Assembly (NCBI GenBank): GCA_964617665.1 | Contig: CAZUAH010000023.1 | Coordinates: 1-55,492 of the forward strand | Reading direction: 5' to 3' | Length of the DNA stretch: 55,492 bases | Source: JADHUC01 sp964617665 | Lineage (GTDB): Bacteria; Planctomycetota; Planctomycetia; Pirellulales; Pirellulaceae | Translations under genes and position numbers: made by a program | Notes under the pieces: model-generated | The model's database searches: none | What the model was told of the DNA's origin: nothing | Seen by the model: only the letters and a program-made list of their open reading frames with translations | Shown: one piece after another, positions 8,050-16,138 of the stretch | Layout of the letters: each line of letters starts with the position of its first letter | Position numbering within the stretch: position 1 is the stretch's first letter

Positions 8050-9783
8050 TCAGTCACCGAGTCCGTTAGTGAATTCACCAAGTGCCGTATCGTCTCCGCC
8101 GATGGAGTTGTCTTCCGTGTCCTCTTCCAAGAAGTCGAAGTCCAACTGATCAACATCCAAAGGCTCGGCGCTTTCGACGGCGTCTGGCAACTCGCTTTGC
8201 GTGGGCGGTTTGTCGACGACTTCCACCACTTCCGAGACCGCCTCGACTTGCTCTTCTAGCAACTCGCCCGTCTCGATTCGCCGCTTCCACTGGTCGAGCA
8301 CTTGATCGGTCAAGCCCGAGGATCGATGGATAGTGGTATTTGCATTGCGCCCAGCTTCCGGCAGCGACGCATCGACTGTCAACCGGCCGTTGGTCGAGTA
8401 GTTGAACGTAACTTTGACAGGCGTTTTGGCGGGCAGGTCCGTTGGTAAGTTGGTCACCACGCATTTGCCAATGTGAGTTGCACCCGCGCCGGTCGCATCG
8501 CCACCTTCGATCACCATCACCTTCACGTTGGCCTGGCCGTCTTTTCGCGTGACGAAAGTACTGGCGCCAACGGCTGGCAGCGTCGTGTTGCGGGGAATCA
8601 GAACTTTGCGCCGTCGCATCCCTGTGCCGGGCTCGACACCCAGTACGCCCAGGTCATGCGAGTTGACGTTGGTGACCGACATGCCTTTTCGCGGCATGTT
8701 CTCGTCGGCCATCAACAGGCCGGCGTAGATCGCGGCGCCATGGGCCACCGCTTCGTCGGCCGATAGCGAACGGTCGGTCGCCAAGCAGGATTCGCTTTGC
8801 AGCATCTGCCCAATCATCGGCATACGTGTCGCGCCGCCCACCAACATCAGACGCGTCAGATCGCTCCAATCGCGACCAGCCTCTCGCAACACTTTCTTCA
8901 CGGTCAGCGTTGTGCGATCAACCAGGTCGCCCGTCAACGATTCGAATTGATCGCGCGATAACGGAACGCGTAAGCGATTGCCGTCATTAGCGAACTGGAT
9001 ATTCACCTCGTCGCGCGCGCTCAGGGCATGTTTCGCGTCTTCGGCTTCGGATAAGAGCACCTGCAGTGACTGCTCATCTTCACGCGGATCAACAGCGAAT
9101 TTCTCTTTGAACGTTTCCGCCACGAAATCCACGATCCGCATGTCCCAGTCGATACCGCCCAGATACACATCCCCAGCCGTGGCCACAGCGTCGTACTGCT
9201 GTCCGTTGATCTCCATCAAAGTTACGTCAAACGTACCGCCTCCCAGGTCATAGACCAGGATGGTCTCCTTTTGCTGGCTTTCTCCCTTGGGTGTAAGGAA
9301 TCCTTTCTGCACGCCGAAAGCGATCGCGGCCGCGGTCGGTTCATTGATGATGTCCAAGACTTCCAACCCCGCCAGACGTCCCGCATCCTGCGTAGCCTTG
9401 CGGCGCGGTTCATTGAAATAGGCGGGAACCGAAACCACAGCTTTGGCGACCGGGCCCAGTTTCAATTGGGCATCGTGCTTCAGCTTTTTTAGGACCAGTG
9501 CTTCGATGACCTCGGGCGGAATCTTGTTGCCGCGGATGGTTTTCTCGAAGACCTTTTCGCCCATATTCCGTTTGGCAAACCGAGCGACTCGCTCGGGTTC
9601 AAAGTTGGCGGCTCTGACGGCTTCTTTGCCTACGATGGGGCCCGACTTGTCGAAGAACACGACGCTGGGCGTGATCAGATCACCTTCCGCGTTCTGCACC
9701 GTCCACGGCCGGCCCTCGTTGTCCAAGTGGGCTACCACCGAGAAGGTCGTGCCCAGGTCAATTCCAATCGGGAGATTCGCCAT
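8050..9783 (-). CDS. Hsp70/DnaK-family chaperone
   Basis: A 577-residue Hsp70 that binds client peptides in an ATP-driven cycle. The ATPase domain is complete by eye: GIDLGTTFSVV at residue 7, NEPTAAAIAFG, VYDLGGGTFDVT and LVGGATRMPMI. The substrate-binding beta domain follows (NTTLPAVGASTF, NYSTNGRLTVDA). The helical lid is much shorter than in DnaK and is replaced by an acidic tail rich in Glu and Asp that ends in GEFTNGLGD. It is shorter than DnaK (about 640 residues) and is not next to grpE or dnaJ. Instead it is followed by the J-like membrane lectin, so it is best seen as a specialised paralogue rather than the housekeeping DnaK. Confidence 0.93.
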   Translation of the reverse strand: MANLPIGIDLGTTFSVVAHLDNEGRPWTVQNAEGDLITPSVVFFDKSGPIVGKEAVRAANFEPERVARFAKRNMGEKVFEKTIRGNKIPPEVIEALVLKKLKHDAQLKLGPVAKAVVSVPAYFNEPRRKATQDAGRLAGLEVLDIINEPTAAAIAFGVQKGFLTPKGESQQKETILVYDLGGGTFDVTLMEINGQQYDAVATAGDVYLGGIDWDMRIVDFVAETFKEKFAVDPREDEQSLQVLLSEAEDAKHALSARDEVNIQFANDGNRLRVPLSRDQFESLTGDLVDRTTLTVKKVLREAGRDWSDLTRLMLVGGATRMPMIGQMLQSESCLATDRSLSADEAVAHGAAIYAGLLMADENMPRKGMSVTNVNSHDLGVLGVEPGTGMRRRKVLIPRNTTLPAVGASTFVTRKDGQANVKVMVIEGGDATGAGATHIGKCVVTNLPTDLPAKTPVKVTFNYSTNGRLTVDASLPEAGRNANTTIHRSSGLTDQVLDQWKRRIETGELLEEQVEAVSEVVEVVDKPPTQSELPDAVESAEPLDVDQLDFDFLEEDTEDNSIGGDDTALGEFTNGLGD

Positions 9784-10367
9784 TTCGATTGCTGTTCCTC
9801 ACAACAGTACGTCCCGTCTGCCGGACGGGAGGTTGAATCGGTTGGAGGATGCACGAACCAAAAGACCCGCCCGGCAGCCGGGACCTACTATCTAGCCGCG
9901 TTACTTGAGAACCGATGTGACTTCGTCTGGTTACTGCAGCAGCGGAGAAGGCACCTCAACCGGGTTTTTGTACCAAAATCAGGGGGCAAAATCAAAAGGC
10001 ATGCGAAAAGCCGAGAAAAAAAATGACGCTCGCTGTCGCATCTTCGGGCATTCCGGAAGGTTGGGTGGCGGATTGTGTCAACTGGATATTGGCGGGTTAT
10101 GGAGGGAGTTCGAGAGGGAGGAGAACGGAAGCGATTGCGGCTGACTTCACGACGCGCCGCACCATCTGTCTCGCACCTACCGTCTCAGCTACTCGACTTC
10201 CTGTCCAATCTCCTTTTCTTGCGTTTTTCACAGAATACGTGTCATGTTCTTGCCGTCGCTTACGCTCATCAAGCAGGCGAAGAGTGTTCTGTAATCTGCC
10301 CCTATAATGTGGTATTATGGCTAACCGTGCAGAAACAAACGGTTTAGGCAATTTGCCCGGTAGGACA
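9784..10367. promoter_or_regulatory. Divergent intergenic region between Hsp70 and ECF sigma genes
   Basis: A 584-base gap expected to carry both divergent promoters. It contains a short hairpin (CCCGTC at 9813-9818 pairing with GACGGG at 9824-9829), an A-rich run near 10014-10022, and an isolated TATAAT at 10303-10308 ahead of the sigma gene, for which I find no matching -35. No coding region or RNA gene is convincing here. Confidence 0.4.
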
Positions 10368-10985
10368 ATGACGCCGTCAGCAGCCAACAACACGCAGATT
10401 CAGGCACTTCTGGACCAAGCAGCCAGCGGAGACGATGCTGCCTATAGCGACCTTCTCGCACGGGCATCAGAACGCCTCCTCAGGCTAACCAGGACGATGT
10501 TGAAGAACTATCCACACCTGCGGCGTTGGGAGCAAACTGACGATGTATTCCAGAGTGCAGCTATCCGTCTCCACAAGTCTTTGTCAAAGGTTCGACCGGA
10601 AACGGCCAAAGAGTTCTTTGGCTTTGCCGCCACGCAGATTCGTCGAACGCTTATCGATCTTGCCCGACATCACTTTGGCCCCGAGGGTCATGCCGCCAAG
10701 CACCAGACAGATGCCGGGAATCGAGGCGACATGCTCCAGGCCCAGCCTGACCGGACCGCCGAACCCGGATCTTTGGAGGCTTGGGCCGCATTTCATGCCG
10801 CCGTTGATCGACTCGCCAGTGACGAGCGGCTGGTGGTCGACCTTGTTTGGTACGGGGGGGCGACGCAACGGGAAGCGGCTGAGGTTCTGCAGATCTCGGA
10901 GCGGACGGTCATCAGACGCCTTCACAAAGTCCGTCGCAAACTCCAGCGGTCGTTACACGGAGAGCAGCCCCCTTTGGATCGGTGA
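10368..10985 (+). CDS. ECF-type sigma-70 family RNA polymerase sigma factor
   Basis: A 205-residue alternative sigma factor of the planctomycete ECF type. The ATG at 10368 is chosen because TAGGA lies just upstream; an in-frame ATG at 10317 is possible. Region 2 is seen in LLARASERLLRLTRTML and WEQTDDVFQSAAIRLHKSL, with a FFGFAATQIRRTLIDLARHH core-binding segment. Region 4 is the helix-turn-helix TQREAAEVLQISERTVIRRL. Only 7 bp separate its stop from the GTG of a serine/threonine kinase, a pairing typical of planctomycetes in which a kinase controls its partner sigma factor. The regulon is unknown. Confidence 0.9.
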   Translation: MTPSAANNTQIQALLDQAASGDDAAYSDLLARASERLLRLTRTMLKNYPHLRRWEQTDDVFQSAAIRLHKSLSKVRPETAKEFFGFAATQIRRTLIDLARHHFGPEGHAAKHQTDAGNRGDMLQAQPDRTAEPGSLEAWAAFHAAVDRLASDERLVVDLVWYGGATQREAAEVLQISERTVIRRLHKVRRKLQRSLHGEQPPLDR

Positions 10986-10992
10986 TCGTATC

Positions 10993-13900
10993 GTGAACGT
11001 GGAAGACAGAGTCAGCGAACTTCTGGTCGATTGGGACATGCGGAGGCAGGAAGGCGAAGAAGTCTCGGCAGCAGTCATTTGCAGAGACTGCCCCGAGTTC
11101 GTTGATGACCTACAGAGTCAAATCGACGAGTTGAAAGCTACCGACTGGATGTGCGGGGACGACGAAGGAGACGACGACTTCCTTTCCCTGCCCGATTTTC
11201 ACACAGAATCAACCAAACAGGATGACGCCGTGGAAATGACAACGTCCTTGTCTCTTGACGAATTCACATCGTGCATCACGTTGGCCGGCCTGATGACCGC
11301 CGAGCAGTTGTCGTCGTTCCAGTCGGGTCTGTCCGAACCGGTCGATGCGACGGAACTGGCCAGGCAATTGGTGAAAAAGCAACGTCTGACCGCGTACCAG
11401 GCGAATACCATCTGCGAAGGCAAGACCGATGGTTTGGTCTATGGCGACTATGTCATTCTGGGCCGGATTGGTGCAGGCGGTATGGGCCAAGTATTCAAGG
11501 CTCGGCACCGCCGCATGAAACGGGTGGTGGCATTGAAGATTCTCCCGCCCGAGGCTGTGTCATCGCCCAATGCCGTGGAACGATTCGAACGCGAGGTGGA
11601 AGCCGCGGCCCGACTGCTGCATCCGAACATCATCGTTGCCCATGATGCAGGCGAAGCAAACGGCGTCCACTACCTGGTCATGGAATGTGTCGATGGCAGT
11701 GACCTGTCTTCGCTTGTGAAAGAGAACGGACCGGTATCGGTCGCCAAGGCCGTTGATTACATCAAGCAAGCGACAACCGGCTTGGCCTTTGCCCATGGCA
11801 AAGGTGTCGTCCACCGAGATATCAAACCCGCCAACTTGCTACTGGACGGCGAAGGCACCGTCAAAATCCTGGACATGGGCCTGGCGCGACTGGAACAGCC
11901 CACCAACGGCAATGGCGCTGCCATCACTCAAGCGGAACTGACGCAAGACGGATCGGTTTTGGGCACCGTCGATTACATGTCGCCCGAACAAGCCTTGGAT
12001 ACCAAGAACGCCGATGCGCGAGCCGACATCTACAGCCTGGGGTGTACCTTGTACTACCTGCTGACTGGCGGCCCAGTTTTTGTTGGCAACACCTTGATGG
12101 CCAGGATGCTGGCCCACCGAGAAACCGACATCCCATCATTGGCCGAAACAAGGCCGGAAGTGCCCGAGGAATTGGACGCGGTTTTCCAGAAGATGGTGGC
12201 CAAGGAACCCGAGGACCGCTACCAGACCGGCGCCGAGTTGCTGACCGATCTGGAGACAATCCAGGTTGCCGACGAAGACGACGTTCCGCAGGAAACGGCT
12301 GTAGCCGCAGAAACCTATGTGGATGCCGTCTCCAAAGAGACATCGTCTGCTCAACTGGACGAGACACTCGACCTGACACCCAGACCGGAAGAATCTCGGG
12401 AGGGCGAAGCTCCTGCTGAGCCGTGTCTTCCCGTGGTTTCGGCTCGGCGGGAGCCTCGCCCTCCCGGTTCTGAAACCGTTTCTAAGAAACCGACGGCCTC
12501 GGAGGGCCATCGTACAAATCTGAAGACATCCTCCAATGGCCGAGGCATCCCAACCAGCCGAATCGTCGCAATCGCCGCTTTGTTGTTTGGCGGCATTCTT
12601 CTGGCGGCTGTCCTGCTGAAGATCTTGACGCCCCACGGTACGGTGATAATCGAAATCGGCGATTCGGAAGAGCAACGTGAAGTTACCGTCACCAAGGACG
12701 GCACGATCAAGATCATCGACCCGAACGACAACAAGGAAGTCCTGGTCACCGTCGATGCTGAAAACAAAACACTGACGCTACGCAAAGAAGGCTTCGAAGT
12801 CCAAGCGACATCGTTCAACTTGAAGTCCAAGGATGGACGGTATGTCAAGGTAACGTTTGTGCCAGTGGAGGAGGTGGGGCCGGGAGGCACGGTGGATCGT
12901 GAGGTGGCATCGAAAGTATTGGCGGCAGGTGGAACGGTCGGCGTGGCTGTTGATGGAGGTGATCCGGTCGAGGCCGCAAGGGTTGAAGATCTGCCTGCGG
13001 GTGACTTTCACATCGTGTATGTAACCTACAAAGGTAGGTACGAAGTGACGGGACCCTTCGATGGTCTGCTGAAGGAACTCGCGGGACTGAAGCGATTGGA
13101 AGCTCTATACCTAAATTACACCTCGGTGCCGGATGTGTGGCTCGAAGATATCGGGAGTCTAACAGGGCTCAGGAACCTGGGACTGACCGCAACCGGCTTG
13201 ACAGATGATGACTTGAAGTGCCTCCGCAACTTGAAACAACTTGAAGGCATCGTGCTTAACGGCAATCAAATCACAGACAAAGGATTGCAGGAGTTACAGC
13301 ATGCCACTCGGCTGCAGCGGCTCGACCTCATGGGAACTCAGATCACAGGTTTAGGGTTCGCTGCTTTGAGCGACATGAGGAGTCTAACCACCCTTTACTT
13401 AACTGGAACGCAGACTTCCGATGCAGGATTGGAGTACATTGCAGCATTGCCGTTGAAGAGCCTTGCGCTCTGTGGGACGCGGGTCACGGATCGGGGGATG
13501 GCCCACGTGAAGGACATGGAGCTTGACAATCTCGAACTCCGCGACACGGCGATCACAGACAAAGGGATCGAAATCATCGGGGGAATCACATCCCTTGGTA
13601 GTCTGCATCTGGAGCGTACCGCTGTAACGGATGAAGGGCTTCAGTCCCTGGCGCAACGCAAGCAGACATGGAGTCTTCATCTTGACGGCACAGGTATTAC
13701 CGATGCTGGTCTCACCTACTTACAACCGCATGAATTCGATAGACTTTCGCTCAATGGGGCGAGGATAACGGACGAAGGCGTCCTCAACCTGCAAGCCGTG
13801 AAAAGTCTAGGCCGCCTGTACTTGAAAGACACGCAAATTACCGATGCCGGTTTGGGGCATTTTGCGAAGATAGAGCGGCTGCATGTATTGGATCTTACAG

Positions 13901-14784
13901 GAACCCAAGTCACCGCCGAGGGCATCGCCAAGTTGAAGGAAGCCCTCCCCCGCTGCAACATCACCTGGGACGGCAATGCGGGGGACGAGGCGACGTCGAC
14001 CACCGAGATGGAACTGGGGGATGTGAGTGCAGAGCGAGAACTCGCCTCTTGGGTGTTGAGAAAGCAGGGTGATGTCTTCATTGCCGGAGTCAAAGCTGCC
14101 CTCCAAACAGAATCTGACCTCCCCGACAGTTTCGCGATTCGCGCGGTGAACTTCTACGCTGACCGTTCCGTGACTGATGACGACCTAGCCGAGATGGCCA
14201 GATTGACAGCACTCTCTTCGGTGAAAGAGATCGGAATCGGGGGCACGAGGATCACTGATGCCGGACTTGCATCGCTGAGCATCGCGACGGCTCTGACAAA
14301 ACTATCGGTGCGAGGTACGAAGATCAGGGGTGAAGGCTTGAAGTGGTTACAGACATGTGAAGATCTGACCGTTTTGCTCTTGTCTAACAACCCTGGACTC
14401 GGCGATTCGGGATTGGATTACCTAAAATCGTTGCGACGGTTGCACCATCTTGACGTGGCTGATACGAACGTATCGGGCGCGGGCGTGAAAGCAATTGGTC
14501 AGATGCCGCAACTTGAAGCACTCTCTCTCCGCCTGACGAAGATCGGCGACGATGATGTGTCTCACCTCACAGGTTTGGAGAATCTCAGAGCCTTAGGCCT
14601 TGACGGTACGCGGGTGACGGATGAAGGCCTTGCGCACCTCACCCAGCTGAAGTCACTCGAATCGTTGAACCTAGTCGCTACCAAAGTCACCGCCGAAGGC
14701 GTCGCCAAGCTGAAGGAAGCCCTCCCCCACTGCAACATCACTTGGGACGGCAACGCGGCCGAAGACACGACGGTTGGGGACTGA
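10993..14784 (+). CDS. Serine/threonine protein kinase with C-terminal leucine-rich repeats
   Basis: A 1263-residue membrane kinase; the GTG at 10993, just after the sigma gene, is the preferred start. A Pkn-type kinase domain begins near residue 150: GAGGMG loop, HRD at about 274-276, DMG in place of DFG near 294, and MSPEQ. Residues about 471-490 are encoded by an inserted palindromic repeat and read EGEAPAEP. One membrane helix lies at about 523-545. Outside it are two blocks of roughly 24-residue leucine-rich repeats with the ITDxGL pattern (about 690-985 and 1043-1252). Each block ends in the same cassette, AKLKEALPxCNITWDGNA, so the array grew by duplication. Cytoplasmic kinase with an external LRR sensor is the likely layout; the ligand is unknown. 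Confidence 0.9.
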   Translation: MNVEDRVSELLVDWDMRRQEGEEVSAAVICRDCPEFVDDLQSQIDELKATDWMCGDDEGDDDFLSLPDFHTESTKQDDAVEMTTSLSLDEFTSCITLAGLMTAEQLSSFQSGLSEPVDATELARQLVKKQRLTAYQANTICEGKTDGLVYGDYVILGRIGAGGMGQVFKARHRRMKRVVALKILPPEAVSSPNAVERFEREVEAAARLLHPNIIVAHDAGEANGVHYLVMECVDGSDLSSLVKENGPVSVAKAVDYIKQATTGLAFAHGKGVVHRDIKPANLLLDGEGTVKILDMGLARLEQPTNGNGAAITQAELTQDGSVLGTVDYMSPEQALDTKNADARADIYSLGCTLYYLLTGGPVFVGNTLMARMLAHRETDIPSLAETRPEVPEELDAVFQKMVAKEPEDRYQTGAELLTDLETIQVADEDDVPQETAVAAETYVDAVSKETSSAQLDETLDLTPRPEESREGEAPAEPCLPVVSARREPRPPGSETVSKKPTASEGHRTNLKTSSNGRGIPTSRIVAIAALLFGGILLAAVLLKILTPHGTVIIEIGDSEEQREVTVTKDGTIKIIDPNDNKEVLVTVDAENKTLTLRKEGFEVQATSFNLKSKDGRYVKVTFVPVEEVGPGGTVDREVASKVLAAGGTVGVAVDGGDPVEAARVEDLPAGDFHIVYVTYKGRYEVTGPFDGLLKELAGLKRLEALYLNYTSVPDVWLEDIGSLTGLRNLGLTATGLTDDDLKCLRNLKQLEGIVLNGNQITDKGLQELQHATRLQRLDLMGTQITGLGFAALSDMRSLTTLYLTGTQTSDAGLEYIAALPLKSLALCGTRVTDRGMAHVKDMELDNLELRDTAITDKGIEIIGGITSLGSLHLERTAVTDEGLQSLAQRKQTWSLHLDGTGITDAGLTYLQPHEFDRLSLNGARITDEGVLNLQAVKSLGRLYLKDTQITDAGLGHFAKIERLHVLDLTGTQVTAEGIAKLKEALPRCNITWDGNAGDEATSTTEMELGDVSAERELASWVLRKQGDVFIAGVKAALQTESDLPDSFAIRAVNFYADRSVTDDDLAEMARLTALSSVKEIGIGGTRITDAGLASLSIATALTKLSVRGTKIRGEGLKWLQTCEDLTVLLLSNNPGLGDSGLDYLKSLRRLHHLDVADTNVSGAGVKAIGQMPQLEALSLRLTKIGDDDVSHLTGLENLRALGLDGTRVTDEGLAHLTQLKSLESLNLVATKVTAEGVAKLKEALPHCNITWDGNAAEDTTVGD
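12394..12478. repeat. GEAPAEP palindromic repeat, copy A (inside kinase gene)
   Basis: About 85 bases. The left arm starting CGGGAGGGCGAAGCTCC and the right arm ending GGAGCCTCGCCCTCCCG are imperfect inverted repeats. The same element occurs at 23261-23345, 49601-49680 and 54878-54950. This copy keeps the kinase frame open and adds about 28 residues to the linker before the membrane helix. Confidence 0.85.
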
Positions 14785-14922
14785 GCCAAAACCGCGATAC
14801 AACCGGCTCACGGGCGACGGTCGTTCGTATCGCAAATCAAAGCTGAGCGTACGGCAGAACCAGCGCTTTCCTAATTTGACGGTGAGGAATCCGGTAGCTT
14901 CTATTTGCCCACCACGGGATCT

Positions 14923-14939
14923 TTACCGCAAAGCGGTAA
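14923..14939. repeat. Short hairpin TTACCGC-AAA-GCGGTAA
   Basis: Perfect 7-bp stem with a 3-base loop, downstream of the LRR kinase, at the start of a run of palindromes. Confidence 0.6.
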
Positions 14940-14949
14940 TACTCCGCAG

Positions 14950-15156
14950 CCCTGGGTCAGCGAAGCCGCCGGGCGGCGAAGCGTCACCCAGGGTAACGGG
15001 AACAGACAGACGTTTACGCCGAAGGCGTTACACAAGAAGGAGCTGCGCGGGTGATTCTGTGCAACACCTTCGGCGTAAAAGCCTTTCCTGGACTGCATAC
15101 CCAAGGTGCGCGGCTGCGCCGCGACCTTGGGCTATGGAATGTAACGCCTTCGGCGT
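14950..15156. repeat. Cluster of nested palindromic repeats
   Basis: Three adjoining elements. CCCTGGGT (14950-14957) pairs with ACCCAGGG (14986-14993) around an inner GCCGCC/GGGCGGC stem. TTTACGCCGAAGGCGTT near 15013 is inverted as AACACCTTCGGCGTAAA near 15062, with a further GTAACGCCTTCGGCGTA near 15139. CCCAAGGT near 15100 pairs with ACCTTGGG near 15123 around GCGGC/GCCGC. Such stems look like dispersed intergenic repeats that have piled up here; no gene is present. Confidence 0.7.
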
Positions 15157-15254
15157 ACAGAGAAGACGGTCTCCAACGAGCGCAACGGTGAACGCTTTGG
15201 GCATCAAGATCGCTGCCCCGCCTTCCAAGTGTCAGACGCGGTCAAAATGGAGAG

Positions 15255-15412
15255 ACCTGCCGCAACCGGCCAAGCTCCCCTTCCTTCGCGAGTTGGACCT
15301 GACCGGCCAGAAAGTCACCGCCGAAGGCATCGCCAAGCTGAAGGAAGCCCTCCCCCACTGCAACATCACCTGGGACGGCAACGCCGGTGACGAGGCGACG
15401 GCTGGGGACTGA
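15255..15412 (+). pseudogene. Stranded C-terminal LRR fragment of the upstream kinase
   Basis: The last 50 or so codons of an open frame read LPFLRELDLTGQKV and then the AKLKEALPHCNITWDGNA cassette, ending GDEATAGD and a stop. The DNA is nearly identical to the ends of both LRR blocks in the kinase gene (about 13905-13996 and 14680-14784), with the 3' end closest to the second and the GNAGDEAT wording closest to the first. Upstream of it the frame runs through palindromic repeats and encodes low-complexity, Arg-rich sequence with no ribosome site. I therefore read this as a broken-off duplicate of the kinase 3' end, not a working gene. Confidence 0.7.
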
Positions 15413-15537
15413 GCATCGTTCGAGTGATGACTGACCGACTCGACTGTAGTGGGACTCGCAAGACCTCGTCTTTGCCGACATTTTCATGTGGAGCGATGCA
15501 GGATTTCCAGGGATTCTGTCCCGGAGGGACTTCTGAT

Positions 15538-15699
15538 AGTAGCCCAGCACTTCATCGCTGGGTACGGAGGGGCCGCGACCTTCGCGGTCAGTCCCGTAGG
15601 AACGGCTGATCTTCCCGCGCCACGATTCGGCTGTCCCTACGGGACTGAATATGGGAATCATGGGGATTCCTCGTCCCAGCGCTGAAGTGCTGGGCTACT
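15538..15699. repeat. Large inverted repeat pair around AGCCCAGCACTTCA
   Basis: The segment at 15538-15563 (AGTAGCCCAGCACTTCA onward) is inverted at 15674-15699 with only a few mismatches. Both arms are flanked by GTCCC(T/G)(A/G)(C/G)GGGAC-type mini-palindromes. The spacer holds no gene. Confidence 0.65.
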
Positions 15700-15803
15700 T
15701 TCGAGCGTCCCTACGGGACAAGGAAATGCCTCTGGCTGAACGCAGCTACGACCATTCCGCAAAAAAGCCGCACCGCCGTTGCGGGCGGGTCTCCCGACCT
15801 GTC

Positions 15804-15974
15804 TGCCAGTCCGACCGGTTTGATAATTGATTCGATCTTGGCCTTGCGCAGCCGCGCCATCGCCGCAGGATTGTCCGCGGCGGCGAACAGGGTCGGTGGC
15901 ACCTGGTTCACTTTCTTGTCCGTACGCTGCGTGCTCAGAATCACCGCCACCAGCAACGTATACGGGTCGCGATG
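15804..15974 (-). pseudogene. Fragment of endonuclease III gene (nth duplicate)
   Basis: About 57 codons on the minus strand match residues 27-83 of the intact endonuclease III at 22554-23207: HRDPYTLLVAVILS, then TDKKVN, NPAAMARLRK and KIESIIKP are shared. The Cys of the AQCTD segment is Arg here. There is no N-terminus, no helix-hairpin-helix, no catalytic Lys/Asp and no iron-sulfur Cys cluster. The flanking sequence on both sides is unrelated repeat DNA. This is a truncated and diverging copy in the same orientation, about 7 kb from the intact gene. Confidence 0.8.
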
Positions 15975-16138
15975 TTCGCAAGTGCCATTCCAACGCCCGT
16001 CACAAGTCCCCTGCTGAACTGTATTGAAAAAAATATGCCTCAGCGCGCAGGGACGGCTGGTTCCTTTCGTTGATAACAGTACGGACAACGCGGTTTCAGC
16101 ACCTCTTTCATTTCTCAACACGGTACGGAGCGGAAGTC

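Noticed and set aside
10303..10308. TATAAT ahead of the ECF sigma gene as a promoter
   Set aside because: No -35 match at any acceptable spacing and no extended TG; kept only as a remark in the intergenic entry.
14774..15254. Open frame leading into the stranded LRR end, as a complete gene
   Set aside because: It overlaps the kinase stop, runs through palindromic repeats and encodes low-complexity sequence; only its last 50 or so codons have homology.
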